From Christensenella hongkongensis (lineage in GTDB: Bacteria > Bacillota > Clostridia > Christensenellales > Christensenellaceae), in the NCBI RefSeq assembly GCF_000981035.1, contig NZ_LAYJ01000033.1, positions 39,908 to 103,907 of the forward strand: DNA of 64,000 nt, read 5' to 3'. Shown piece by piece: positions 7,909 to 16,785 of the stretch (the first letter of the stretch is position 1; the number at the start of each line of letters is the position of its first letter). The notes below the pieces were generated by a model. That model was not told where the DNA came from, searched no databases, and saw nothing but the letters and a program-made list of their open reading frames with translations. A program made the translations under genes and the position numbers.

Positions 7909-10427
7909 TTTGCCTGCGCCCACGTCTTTCCCTGCGCCACGTTCACACGCAGCGGTACACTAAGCTTTACGGCGTTTTCCATACATTCGCGCAGCATTTC
8001 CTTTATCTCGCCACACTGCTCGTCCTTTGCATAAAGTATCAGTTCATCGTGCACCTGCAAAATAAACTTTGCGTCATACTGCTTCTCTTTAAGCTGCTCC
8101 GCCACCCGGTTCATTGCAATTTTGATTATATCCGCAGCGCTTCCCTGTATCGGCGTATTGAGCGCGGCCCGTTCGCCAAACGAACGAATATTGTAGTTGC
8201 CTGAGGATAGCTCCGGAATATAGCGGATGCGCCCGCAAATCGTACGAACAAAGCCGTCCTCGTGCGCCTGTGCAATGATTTCATCCATATATTTTCGAAC
8301 GCCGCCGAATTCTTCAAAATATCTGGCAATATAATCCGCCGCCTGTTTTCTGCTGATTCCAAGATTGTGCGCCAGTCCGTAATCGCTGATACCATAAACA
8401 ATACCGAAATTGACTGCCTTGGCGCTGGCGCGTTCAGCCGGCGTAATATCTTCAATGTCCTTTCCAAGAACCTCTGCCGCAGTCCTGGCGTGAATATCCT
8501 GTCCTTTTAAAAACGCGTCCCTAAGGTGTTTATCATCCGCTATGGCAGCCAAAATCCGCAGTTCGATCTGCGAGTAATCCGCAGAGACAATCTGATATCC
8601 TTCCGGCGCTACAAACACGCTGCGGATGTCGTTTGCCATTGCCGACTTGATTGGGATATTCTGCAGGTTTGGTTCCACGCTTGACAGCCTGCCCGTGGCA
8701 GTCGCCGTCTGTAAAAACGTGGTATGGATCATCCCGTTGCGGATAAGCGCACGAAGTCCGTCCACATATGTGCCCTTTAGCTTGGTGAGCGATCTGTACT
8801 CCATAATATACGGAATGATTTCATGTTTTTGTTCCAGCTTTTCCAGCACTTCCACGTCTGTAGAATAGCCAGTCTTCGTCTTTTTTACAACCGGCAATTT
8901 AAGTTTTTCAAATAATATTTCGGCAAGCTGCTTGGTGGAGCTGATATTAAATTCTTCTCCTGCAAGCCCGTAAATTTTAGAAGAGAGCTCCTCGATTTTT
9001 TGATTATATTCCTCTCCAAGCCTTTTCAGCTCGTCGTCGTTTACCCGGACTCCTTCCTGCTCCATGCCGTAAAGCACCCTCAAAAGCGGTTCCTCGATGT
9101 GGTACATCACTTCTTCGAGCTCATTGCGCTCAATTTCATCACGCTGACGCTGGGACAGTACGAACAGGTCCGCTGCGTTTTCCTGCAAGTCTGCACGTTT
9201 CATGATGCTTGCCATATCATACTTTGCATGAGCCGGATACAGTACCCAAGCGCCAAGCATCACATCATAAAACTCGTTGAAAAAATCACCGCCCCATTCG
9301 TGCATCAGCTTTTTTACATCATGCGCGATTACCTTCTTATCCTGCATATAAGGTTTGAGTGCCTTTAAAACGTCGTTTAAGTCATATCCCTCGTCAAGCA
9401 ATGTCAGCTTTAGAGGAATCAGGTATTCCGTTTCTCCATCTACCGCAAGACGCACGCCTGCACCTGCGTCTACAAGCAACGCAAACTCAAAAACATCGTC
9501 AAGAAACCCAAGCTCTGTGGGAGCGACCGTTTTTTGTACAACCGTTTTTTCTTCTTCCCTTTTTAAATCAAAACGTTTCAGGAAGGAATTGAAACGGTAT
9601 TTCTCGCTCATGGAGCGCAACCCGTCCATATCAAAGCCTGCAAAGGAAAAGGAAGCGACATCTTCCTTAAGCGGCATATCCACCTCGATTGTCGCCAGAT
9701 CCTTTGAAAGGAAGGCTGATTCTTTCCCGTTCACAAGCTTTTCGTGAAGCTTATTTTTCGGCAAATCGTCAATATGCTCATACAGCTCCTCGATTGTCGG
9801 ATAATCGTGCAACAGCTTCAACGCTGTTTTTTCCCCAATCCCGGCAATCCCCGGTATATTATCGGAAGCGTCCCCCATGAGCGCCTTCAAATCAGTGATT
9901 TGTGCAGGCGTAATGCCCATTTCTTCAAACAGCGTTTCCCTTGTCATCAGCTTTGTTTCGCTCACGCCCTTTTTGGTCAGCACAACATTTACATGACCGT
10001 CAATGAGCTGCAGCTGGTCCTTATCCGCTGTAAAAATATATGTTTCCATATTTGCGCTTTCAGCTTCTTTGGAAAGCGCGCCAATGATATCATCAGCTTC
10101 ATATCCCGCCTGCTCGGCATAATGTATCCCCACCTTGCTAAGCGCATCCTGAAGCATTGGTATCTGGTCCAAAAGCTCTTCCGGCGTTTTCCGCCTGCCT
10201 GCTTTATATTCAGCATATTTTTCATGCCGGAATGTTTTTTCCTTCCGGTCAAACGCAACGGCAATATGTGTTGGCTGATATTCCTCTACCACGCGAAACA
10301 ACATTGTAAAAAAGCCATACACAGCATTGGTCGGCCTGCCGTCCTTGTCCTGCATGGTTGTGGGCAGTGCCCAATACGCTCTGAAAACAAGACTGTTTCC
10401 ATCGATAGCCAACAATTTTTCTGCCAT
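7905..10427 (-). CDS. polA: DNA polymerase I
   Basis: Repair and Okazaki-fragment polymerase, 840 residues. The start at 10427 has an AGGAGG site; longer in-frame starts lack one. The N-terminal 5'-3' nuclease domain (about 1-290) keeps Y-E-A-D-D and the G-D-A-S-D-N-I-P-G-I-A-G-I-G helix-hairpin-helix. The central domain occupies about 300-460, but the acidic residues of a working proofreading site are not evident (L-L-V-D-A-G-A-G where D-x-E is expected). It is therefore probably inactive for 3'-5' exonuclease, as in Bacillus and Taq enzymes. The polymerase domain has motif A S-A-D-Y-S-Q-I-E-L-R, motif B R-A-S-A-K-A-V-N-F-G-I-V-Y-G, and motif C V-H-D-E-L. It leads the polA-coaE-transglycosylase-lipoprotein operon. 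Confidence 0.97.
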   Translation of the reverse strand: MAEKLLAIDGNSLVFRAYWALPTTMQDKDGRPTNAVYGFFTMLFRVVEEYQPTHIAVAFDRKEKTFRHEKYAEYKAGRRKTPEELLDQIPMLQDALSKVGIHYAEQAGYEADDIIGALSKEAESANMETYIFTADKDQLQLIDGHVNVVLTKKGVSETKLMTRETLFEEMGITPAQITDLKALMGDASDNIPGIAGIGEKTALKLLHDYPTIEELYEHIDDLPKNKLHEKLVNGKESAFLSKDLATIEVDMPLKEDVASFSFAGFDMDGLRSMSEKYRFNSFLKRFDLKREEEKTVVQKTVAPTELGFLDDVFEFALLVDAGAGVRLAVDGETEYLIPLKLTLLDEGYDLNDVLKALKPYMQDKKVIAHDVKKLMHEWGGDFFNEFYDVMLGAWVLYPAHAKYDMASIMKRADLQENAADLFVLSQRQRDEIERNELEEVMYHIEEPLLRVLYGMEQEGVRVNDDELKRLGEEYNQKIEELSSKIYGLAGEEFNISSTKQLAEILFEKLKLPVVKKTKTGYSTDVEVLEKLEQKHEIIPYIMEYRSLTKLKGTYVDGLRALIRNGMIHTTFLQTATATGRLSSVEPNLQNIPIKSAMANDIRSVFVAPEGYQIVSADYSQIELRILAAIADDKHLRDAFLKGQDIHARTAAEVLGKDIEDITPAERASAKAVNFGIVYGISDYGLAHNLGISRKQAADYIARYFEEFGGVRKYMDEIIAQAHEDGFVRTICGRIRYIPELSSGNYNIRSFGERAALNTPIQGSAADIIKIAMNRVAEQLKEKQYDAKFILQVHDELILYAKDEQCGEIKEMLRECMENAVKLSVPLRVNVAQGKTWAQAK

Positions 10428-10519
10428 AAAGTCCTCCTGTAACGCGGCGCCTTGCGCCATACGTCCTTCTCCTGAAACCGGCGACAAGCGGTTTGTTTAC
10501 CAATTTTATCCGGTCATTC

Positions 10520-10548
10520 ATTTTACCATGATATCAGCCTAAAATCAA
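10520..10548 (-). promoter_or_regulatory. polA operon promoter
   Basis: On the minus strand: -35 TTGATT (complement of 10543-10548), 17-nt spacer, -10 TAAAAT (complement of 10520-10525) with an upstream TGG that makes it an extended -10. About 90 nt of leader precede the polA ATG. Confidence 0.6.
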
Positions 10549-10579
10549 ACCGGAGCCTGCATATTCCCCATCGGCCATT

Positions 10580-11260
10580 TCAGGAAATAATGAGTGCAAA
10601 CAATACCGTAAGGATTCCTGAAATTCCAATCGCAAGTCCGCTCATCGCGCCCTCAACCTCGCCAATCTCAATCGCCTTTGCCGTTCCAAGGGCATGGCTG
10701 CTTGTACCAATGGCAACGCCTGCCGCTATTGGATTTTTGACACGAAAGAGCTTGATCATGACCGGAGCGAGAATAGCCCCGATGATGCCGGTAATAATGA
10801 CAGCCGCTACAGTGATCGACGGTTCTCCCCCAAGCCTGATCGAAACATCCATTGCAATCGGCGTAGTCACTGATTTGGGAATAAGCGAGCTCACCATCAC
10901 CTGATCTACGCCAAACAGTCTGCAAAGGCCGTACACACTGCCCATAGAGGCAAGCGAGCCAACCGCCGCCCCAATAATAATCGGCAGAAAATTACGCTTC
11001 AGCAGCCATAGCTGCCGGTAAATCGAAAGCGCAAGGGCTGCAGTTGCAGGAATCAAAAAGAAGCCGATAAAATCTCCGCCCCGGTTAAAATCCTCAAGCG
11101 GAATATGAAATACCGTCAAGACGACAATCACAAGCGCCATAGAGATCAAAAGCGGATTGGCAACCGGCGATTTGGTTTTTTGGTTAATCCACCACCCAAC
11201 CGCATAGGTCCCAACACACAGCACGACGCCAAAAAATGGAGAAGCTACAAAATCATTCAT
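10580..11260 (-). CDS. lrgB: LrgB/CidB family membrane protein
   Basis: 226 residues, all hydrophobic with about 6-8 membrane segments. The family motif N-P-L-L-I-S near residue 36 and the glycine-rich S-S-H-A-L-G-T-A-K-A stretch near residue 190 identify LrgB. LrgAB-type pairs modulate murein hydrolase activity or act in transport of pyruvate or related small acids; which role applies here cannot be told. The start overlaps lrgA by 8 nt. No LytSR two-component genes are near. Confidence 0.93.
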   Translation of the reverse strand: MNDFVASPFFGVVLCVGTYAVGWWINQKTKSPVANPLLISMALVIVVLTVFHIPLEDFNRGGDFIGFFLIPATAALALSIYRQLWLLKRNFLPIIIGAAVGSLASMGSVYGLCRLFGVDQVMVSSLIPKSVTTPIAMDVSIRLGGEPSITVAAVIITGIIGAILAPVMIKLFRVKNPIAAGVAIGTSSHALGTAKAIEIGEVEGAMSGLAIGISGILTVLFALIIS

Positions 11261-11621
11261 GTTTATATTTCTCCTTAACCTTTTTTTGTATCGCCATAAC
11301 GCCCTTGACCGTATAGACCGTTACCAGAAACGTAATAATCGTCGTAATAAAACAAATCAGGAGAAACGGGACGAGGTAATTTTTTAACAGGTCAAACTGC
11401 TCCATGATTGCCACTCCTGCCGGTATAAAGAAAAAGGCCATGTTTTTCAGTAAAAAATCACCAAAATGCTCGATATGCCTTGGTTTGATCCATTTCAAAA
11501 GCAATAAAACAAACAATAACACCATGCTTAATACGCTCGTTGGAATTGGAATCACTTTAGAAAGCAATTCGCCCAACAGACAAACGCCAAACACGATTCC
11601 TGCCTGAAATAAGTATTTCAT
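11253..11621 (-). CDS. lrgA: LrgA/CidA family holin-like membrane protein
   Basis: 122 residues with four predicted membrane helices, partner of LrgB. The motif I-P-T-S-V-L-S-M-V-L-L-F and the F-F-I-P-A-G-V-A-I-M stretch are typical. The start at 11621 is preceded by GGAAAGGA. An upstream in-frame ATG at 11657 is only 4 nt from the predicted -10 box and was rejected. Two-gene operon with lrgB; the promoter carries an inverted repeat between -35 and -10. Confidence 0.92.
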   Translation of the reverse strand: MKYLFQAGIVFGVCLLGELLSKVIPIPTSVLSMVLLFVLLLLKWIKPRHIEHFGDFLLKNMAFFFIPAGVAIMEQFDLLKNYLVPFLLICFITTIITFLVTVYTVKGVMAIQKKVKEKYKHE

Positions 11622-11661
11622 AACCGTCCTTTCCATCCTGCAAAAAATTTCATACATACGG

Positions 11662-11690
11662 ATTATAAACCTGTTCTTTTACCAGAACAA
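11662..11690 (-). promoter_or_regulatory. lrgAB promoter with operator-like inverted repeat
   Basis: On the minus strand: -35 TTGTTC (complement of 11685-11690), 17-nt spacer, -10 TATAAT (complement of 11662-11667). The 6-bp inverted repeat TGTTCT/AGAACA (11672-11689) spans the spacer and the -35 box, a good place for a repressor or activator. The leader is about 35 nt. Confidence 0.6.
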
Positions 11691-11733
11691 CCTTTCCGGC
11701 GAAATAATACAAATTGTGCCGAAAATATAAAAT

Positions 11734-11763
11734 AAAAAACGCTCCCTATAATTGGAAGCGCTT
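11734..11763 (-). terminator. Intrinsic terminator of the glycan cluster
   Basis: Read on the minus strand: a 7-bp stem CGCTTCC/GGGAGCG with a 7-nt loop, followed by six T. It lies just after the stop of the ATP-grasp gene. Confidence 0.75.
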
Positions 11764-11765
11764 TG

Positions 11766-12917
11766 CTAATTTCTGTCGCTTTTCAACATGTTTTCCATTG
11801 CCTCACGGTCATTGCCGGCCATGATGTAATAACCTGCGCGTGTAGAGCTATCCGCCGCCTTGTTCAAATTTTCCTCATGCAACGGGCTTTTTTCCACAAC
11901 AATTTCAGGAAAATCCCTTTCGAACGACTGCATGTTCCGGATGTCGTCCGGTTCAAGTAAAAAACGTATCGCAGCCGTTTTATAGTGCGCATGGCGTTCT
12001 AAGGAGATTGGTATTCCTGCTGCGGCTTCAACTACCATTTTTGTAAAATCGTATCCTGTTGAGAGCGGCACTAAATGCGATCCGATACAATCCCCGCCCA
12101 TACGCGCTCCAATTTCAATGATGACCGGTTCATTTTTGGGTGATATCCGGAATTCTGTATGGCTGGCCCCTACCCTAATTCCAAGGGCGTCCAGTCCTGC
12201 AAAAACCGTCTCTTTTATTTTTTGCAACATACTGTCTTCAATACCGGAAGGCTCAATGTGCCCTGTTTCAATAAAATGGGGGGCATTGGTGGTATATTTC
12301 TTCGTCAGTGCCAGAAGGTGGTGTACGCCGTCCTGTGAAATACATTCACAACTGTATTCATCGCCTTCAATAAACTCTTCTACAATCGCGGCCTTTGCAA
12401 AGGAACAATCAATCGCACGCTTCACCGCTTCGGCAGCCTCGCTTTCTTCCCACACCTTTGTGATTCCCCTGCTGCCGGAACGGTCTGTAGGCTTAACAAT
12501 AAGCGGATAAGACATCCCCTCCAATTTCAAAGCGCCCTGTTGCCCGCTGACCTGTGCAAACTCCGGCGTTAAAATTCCTGCTGCGCGAAATGCCTTACGC
12601 ATCTTAAATTTATCAGTGGAGCACTGGATGCAGGCTTCGCTGTTATGCGGCAGTCCAAGGCGCTGCGCAATATACCCTACGGTAAGGGTGGCGAGATCTG
12701 AAGCGATCGACACAACCGCATCCGGCCTGATCTGTTCACATTCCCGCAGTATCACTTCCTTCTCCGTAATACTTACAGGATAAAAATAATCCGCTGTGCG
12801 CTCTCCTATATCCCCGCATTTCCATGCGAAGACATGCGTTTCATAACCAAGCTTCTTTGCCTTCTCGATCAGCGGGTTCTGGAATTCCCCCGCGCCGATA
12901 ATTACAATTTTTTTCAC
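11766..12917 (-). CDS. ATP-grasp ligase of a surface-glycan cluster
   Basis: 383 residues. An N-terminal Rossmann-like pre-ATP-grasp domain (I-V-I-I-G-A-G-E-F-Q) is followed by an ATP-grasp fold of the carbamoyl-phosphate synthase type. ATP-binding I-V-K-P-T-D-R-S-G-S-R-G-I lies at about 140-152, E-E-F-I-E-G-D-E-Y at about 190, and metal-binding I-E-I-G-A-R-M-G-G-D near 290. Such enzymes join a carboxylate to an amine via an acyl-phosphate. Next to a sugar aminotransferase, the natural reading is that it adds an amino acid or other acid to an amino sugar, but that is inference. Its start overlaps the aminotransferase stop by 4 nt (ATGA). The substrate is unknown. Confidence 0.8.
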   Translation of the reverse strand: MKKIVIIGAGEFQNPLIEKAKKLGYETHVFAWKCGDIGERTADYFYPVSITEKEVILRECEQIRPDAVVSIASDLATLTVGYIAQRLGLPHNSEACIQCSTDKFKMRKAFRAAGILTPEFAQVSGQQGALKLEGMSYPLIVKPTDRSGSRGITKVWEESEAAEAVKRAIDCSFAKAAIVEEFIEGDEYSCECISQDGVHHLLALTKKYTTNAPHFIETGHIEPSGIEDSMLQKIKETVFAGLDALGIRVGASHTEFRISPKNEPVIIEIGARMGGDCIGSHLVPLSTGYDFTKMVVEAAAGIPISLERHAHYKTAAIRFLLEPDDIRNMQSFERDFPEIVVEKSPLHEENLNKAADSSTRAGYYIMAGNDREAMENMLKSDRN

Positions 12918-14059
12918 TGCGCTTCCTCTTTATGCCTGAAATACTCGTGAATCGTTGAGACTACATAATCGATATCGTTGCGTGATAATTGGTAGTACAT
13001 CGGTAACCTGAGCAGCCGTTCGCTTTCCGCCGTTGTATAGTGATCCTCACCATGGAACCTGCCAAACCGCTTTCCTGCCGGAGAAGTGTGCAGCGGAATA
13101 TAGTGGAACGCCGTTTCAATATAGCGGCTTTTCAAAAACGAAGCGATATCCGTACGCTCTTCGAGATTCCTTGCTTTAATATAGAACATATGGGCGTTAT
13201 GGCCGCACCCTTCCGGCACAACCGGAAGCTCTAGCAAGCCCTGTTCCTTTAGGTCTGAAAGCCCGCTGTAGTAACGTTCCCAGCTTGCCATCCTGTCGTC
13301 AAAAATCTGATCTGCAATTTTAAGCTGGCCCAAAAGATACGCAGCGTTCAGATCGCTTGGCAGGTAAGACGATCCGCAGTCTACCCATGTGTATTTATCG
13401 ATCTGTCCACGAAAAAATTTACTGCGGTTCGTTCCCTTTTCCCGAATGATTTCAGCGCGTTCCGTATACTTGGCTCCGTGGAACAGGAGCGCCCCGCCTT
13501 CGCCCATGCTGTAATTTTTTGTCTCATGAAAACTGAAGCAGCCAAAATGGCCCAGCGTACCAAGCGCCTTTCCATGATAAAAGGATTTTATTCCCTGCGC
13601 TGCGTCCTCAATTACTTTCAGGTCATACTTTTTCGCAATTTCGAGTATCTGATCCATTTCACACGAAACGCCCGCATAATGAACGGGAACGATCGCCTTT
13701 GTTTTCTCAGTAATTGCGTCCTCAATCAAATTTTCATCGATATTCATTGTATCCGGCCGTATATCCACGAATACGATCTTTGCGCCGCGCATGACAAACG
13801 CATCCGCCGTGGATACGAAAGTATAGGACGGCATGATAATTTCATCACCCGGTTCAATATTGCAGAGCAGCGCCGCCATTTCCAGTGCATGCGTGCATGA
13901 CGTGGTCAGGAAAGCGTTTGAGATGGAACAATTTAATTTCAGCCATTGACTGCACTTTTGCGTAAACTCGCCGTCTCCGCAAATCTGGTGGTTTGCAATA
14001 GCCTTCTGTATATATTTCATGCTTTTCGGTCCGCATGGCGGAATATTAAAATCAATCAT
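12914..14059 (-). CDS. dTDP-4-amino-4,6-dideoxygalactose transaminase-like (DegT/DnrJ/EryC1)
   Basis: PLP-dependent transfer of an amino group to a nucleotide keto-sugar. 381 residues. The start I-D-F-N-I-P-P-C-G resembles the WecE/RffA subgroup, which makes dTDP-4-amino-4,6-dideoxygalactose. The PLP lysine is Lys181 in F-H-E-T-K-N-Y-S-M-G-E-G-G, and E-D-A-A-Q-G at 151-156 binds the cofactor ring. Genes for the dTDP-sugar supply (rmlA/rmlB) are not in the window. It sits 15 nt after the DUF2142 gene and overlaps the ATP-grasp gene by 4 nt. The exact sugar is not proven, so no symbol is given. Confidence 0.9.
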   Translation of the reverse strand: MIDFNIPPCGPKSMKYIQKAIANHQICGDGEFTQKCSQWLKLNCSISNAFLTTSCTHALEMAALLCNIEPGDEIIMPSYTFVSTADAFVMRGAKIVFVDIRPDTMNIDENLIEDAITEKTKAIVPVHYAGVSCEMDQILEIAKKYDLKVIEDAAQGIKSFYHGKALGTLGHFGCFSFHETKNYSMGEGGALLFHGAKYTERAEIIREKGTNRSKFFRGQIDKYTWVDCGSSYLPSDLNAAYLLGQLKIADQIFDDRMASWERYYSGLSDLKEQGLLELPVVPEGCGHNAHMFYIKARNLEERTDIASFLKSRYIETAFHYIPLHTSPAGKRFGRFHGEDHYTTAESERLLRLPMYYQLSRNDIDYVVSTIHEYFRHKEEAQ

Positions 14060-14074
14060 GTTTACTCCTTTTAA

Positions 14075-15436
14075 TCATATATATGCAGGCAGGTATGTCC
14101 CAACAAACACATATGCTGTAATCAGTATCATTCCCACACAAAAACAAACCGCTGCATTTCTTTGCGCTTTTTGTTTTCGTATTATTTTTTCGCTCAATGT
14201 TTTCAGTCCAAGTGTTACGAACGCCATAAATGGTAGCAGCATAGACAGGACATATCTGCCCTGCGGCTGAAAATCGCTTGTGTAAGAATAGTATATGCTC
14301 AGCGCAACCGGTATTGCCATTGTCAGCAGCATACAAATACCAAGCAGCCATTTTTTAGCTTTATCTCTTTCTCCTTTACTCCTGACAAACGCAACGAAGC
14401 GCATGAGCATTCCAATAAATCCCAAAACGAAAATAATTCCATAAACAACGTAAATCCAATATGGAATCCACATATCCATCGATCCAAAACAGCCGATTGC
14501 GCTGCAAAAGGTCAACAGAAGCCATTTCATGCTGATCAGCATACTAGGAACAGAAATTCCCTGTTGCTGAACCGTCTGTACGTTGGATGGCTTGAGATCG
14601 TCGACCGCATACAGCTCTTTATAATGTTCTGTTATATTCAGCCCCAGAAAATCACCGTCGTAAATAATATAACTGCGGATAAACCACCACGCGGCAATCG
14701 CAACAAAGATGCCCGCAATCACGTATATTTTAATACGAAATTTCCGATCCCGCCAATGCTCCCTGTCGATGATGAGCGCTGAAAAGAAAAACAAAATAAC
14801 ACTCGTAAGAAGCCATGCGTAGGCATTATAATAAGACATCGCGCACAGGCCCATTCCAATACCAAGCATCACACAGCTTTTTACCGGCCAGTTTTCCTGC
14901 AGCCCAATAATCCACGCATAAAAAATGATCGAGCTTGCAAAAATAGCGAAGCAATCGTTATTCACATAGCTCCCAAGAAAAATAAATTGCGGCAGCGCGG
15001 CAATCAGTATTACAAATACCCAGCGGTGTACGCCGCGGAATATTCTTTGCGAAATCTTAATCGCAAACCAAACCGTAGTTGTCGCGCTTAATACATTTAC
15101 CATTCTGGCCGCCATCAGAAGCGCAAATCCATCTATCGTAAAAGCGCTCGTAATCTTCATAAAACCCGCGCCAATGATCTGCGCAAGATACGGCGCAAAG
15201 CCATACGATATTCCCCACAGCGGATCTCTGACCGCCGGATCCGCCCCATGGGGCAAATAACCGTTTTGATAAATAAAAGCGGGGATTTGATACCGCATTC
15301 CTTCATCCGGCGCAACATTCGGCGGCAACAAAAGGCTCCATATATAATAACAAATAAATATTACAAGAATCAGCAGGATGTGCTCCTGCTTCACAAACTC
15401 CCATACCGACCTTTTATCAGTCTTTATTTTCGTCAT
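14075..15436 (-). CDS. Polytopic membrane protein, DUF2142 / GT39-like
   Basis: 453 residues with about 10-11 transmembrane helices. The first extracytoplasmic loop has P-P-N-V-A-P-D-E-G-M-R-Y, like the P-P-D-E...H motif of DUF2142 proteins, which share the fold of polyprenyl-phosphate sugar transferases (GT-C type). The late motif D-F-Q-P-Q-G-R-Y-V-L before the last helices also fits. It is therefore likely to move a sugar from a lipid-phosphate carrier onto a surface acceptor. It overlaps the GT2 gene by 20 nt, which would supply the lipid-linked sugar. The donor and acceptor are unknown. Confidence 0.78.
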   Translation of the reverse strand: MTKIKTDKRSVWEFVKQEHILLILVIFICYYIWSLLLPPNVAPDEGMRYQIPAFIYQNGYLPHGADPAVRDPLWGISYGFAPYLAQIIGAGFMKITSAFTIDGFALLMAARMVNVLSATTTVWFAIKISQRIFRGVHRWVFVILIAALPQFIFLGSYVNNDCFAIFASSIIFYAWIIGLQENWPVKSCVMLGIGMGLCAMSYYNAYAWLLTSVILFFFSALIIDREHWRDRKFRIKIYVIAGIFVAIAAWWFIRSYIIYDGDFLGLNITEHYKELYAVDDLKPSNVQTVQQQGISVPSMLISMKWLLLTFCSAIGCFGSMDMWIPYWIYVVYGIIFVLGFIGMLMRFVAFVRSKGERDKAKKWLLGICMLLTMAIPVALSIYYSYTSDFQPQGRYVLSMLLPFMAFVTLGLKTLSEKIIRKQKAQRNAAVCFCVGMILITAYVFVGTYLPAYI

Positions 15437-16367
15437 TTTTCCGAACCTTTTCTATGATAAATACAGGCCGTTTTCTCGCCGCTTCAAAAGCGCGCCAAAT
15501 GTAACCTCCGAGAATGCCGGCTGTAATCATCAGAATTCCAAACAATAAAAAGAGCACAAGCATGATAATGGCAAACTGCCCCGGCTGCTGGGCGGTTACC
15601 GCATTGTAAACCAGATAGCATACAAGCCACACAAGCGATACGGCGAATGAGATGCTTCCTGTAATCCAAACCAACTTGATCGGAAAGGAAGAAAAGCCCA
15701 GCAAAGAATCCACCGCAAGTTTTGTTTTTTTGGAAAAACTCCACATTGATTTGCCTGCCGTCCGTTCAAGCCGTGTATATGGAACCTGCCCTGTCTTAAA
15801 ACCACTCCACAAAATTTGGCCCATGAGCGAGGTATTGAGTTCGTCCATAGACACAAGGACATCGATCACCTTCCGGTCAATGAGAAAGCTGTCGAAGCCT
15901 CCGTCCGGCATATTATGCAGGGCAACCTTGCGCATCATGCAGGCATACCGTTTCGATAAAAATTTCTGCAGAGCAGGCTCGTTCCTGTCCTGCCTTACCG
16001 CAAGCACAACGTCGTCGCCTTCCCCGTATTTTTCAAGCATTGCCAGAATCAGCTCCGCAGGCTCCTGTGCATCTGCCGATTTTTTGACGGCACAATCACC
16101 GCTGCACACATTAAGCCCCGCCAGAAGCGCCGCGTGCTCCCCAAAGTTACGGGATAACTTAACAAGTATAATATGTGGATTATCTCTGGCAAATTTTTCC
16201 ATCAGGGTATAAGATCCGTCTCCAGAGCCGTCGTCCACCATGATAATTTCATACTCGTAATCCCGCTGCGCCAGTTGATCCAGTACTTTTTCTTTCAGTT
16301 CCGCATACATGGCGTCCAGATTTTCTTCATTAAAATAAATTGGTATAATAATCGATAATTTCTTCAT
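15417..16367 (-). CDS. GT2 glycosyltransferase, polyprenyl-phosphate sugar synthase type (GtrB/ArnC-like)
   Basis: 316 residues from the ATG at 16367, chosen because K-K-L-S-I-I-I-P-I-Y-F-N-E-E-N is the usual N-terminus; no clear ribosome site precedes it, and a TTG at 16394 with GGAG upstream is an alternative. The GT2 domain covers about 1-220 with V-D-D-G-S-G-D-G-S. The usual D-x-D region reads S-A-D-A-Q-E-P. Two C-terminal membrane helices follow (about 225-290), as in enzymes that load a sugar onto undecaprenyl phosphate at the inner membrane face. It is the first gene of the four-gene glycan cluster. Confidence 0.88.
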   Translation of the reverse strand: MKKLSIIIPIYFNEENLDAMYAELKEKVLDQLAQRDYEYEIIMVDDGSGDGSYTLMEKFARDNPHIILVKLSRNFGEHAALLAGLNVCSGDCAVKKSADAQEPAELILAMLEKYGEGDDVVLAVRQDRNEPALQKFLSKRYACMMRKVALHNMPDGGFDSFLIDRKVIDVLVSMDELNTSLMGQILWSGFKTGQVPYTRLERTAGKSMWSFSKKTKLAVDSLLGFSSFPIKLVWITGSISFAVSLVWLVCYLVYNAVTAQQPGQFAIIMLVLFLLFGILMITAGILGGYIWRAFEAARKRPVFIIEKVRKNDENKD

Positions 16368-16785
16368 ATAATAAGGCTTTTTTGTTTCATGCAACTTAAG
16401 AAGCTCTCCGCCCTTCCTTGTAAAAATTTCTGATGTCCATAAGATAAAACCAACCATTTTTTGTAAAACAGCTATTTTTTCACACGCGTTTAACGATATC
16501 ACATACCCGGCATATGATCAATTTAATTTTACTGCATTTCCCCCAAAAAATATGGTTGCTCTCCCCTTTTTAAGAAAAATTTAACATTTGTTTTCACAAT
16601 CTCTAATTTTCCATCAAACATTGACTTTTTTCGCAATTTTATTTATTGTTAAATTGTATTGTTTATGACATTTTATTTTGTCATAATGTATTATATGATA
16701 CACTTGTATCTGAAATGTATCTATGATTGCGGAAGATTACTATTTTCTGCAAATAATAAAAAAATTTTACGGAGGAACACTACAA
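16368..16785. promoter_or_regulatory. AT-rich divergent control region, glycan cluster (-) and sugar kinase operon (+)
   Basis: 418 nt without a gene. For the plus strand: -35 TTGTTT (16659-16664), 17-nt spacer, -10 CATAAT (16682-16687). A 6-bp inverted repeat ATGACA/TGTCAT (16665-16684) overlaps the spacer. A perfect GATACA-CT-TGTATC palindrome (16697-16710) lies just past the predicted start site, and a further TGTATC half-site follows at 16716-16721. These look like operators for one or two regulators. The ribosome site ACGGAGGA precedes the kinase ATG. I see no clear promoter for the minus-strand cluster. Confidence 0.6.

Noticed and set aside
9744-10442. 232-residue plus-strand frame
   Set aside because: Antisense to the 5' nuclease domain of polA, without a ribosome site or family match.
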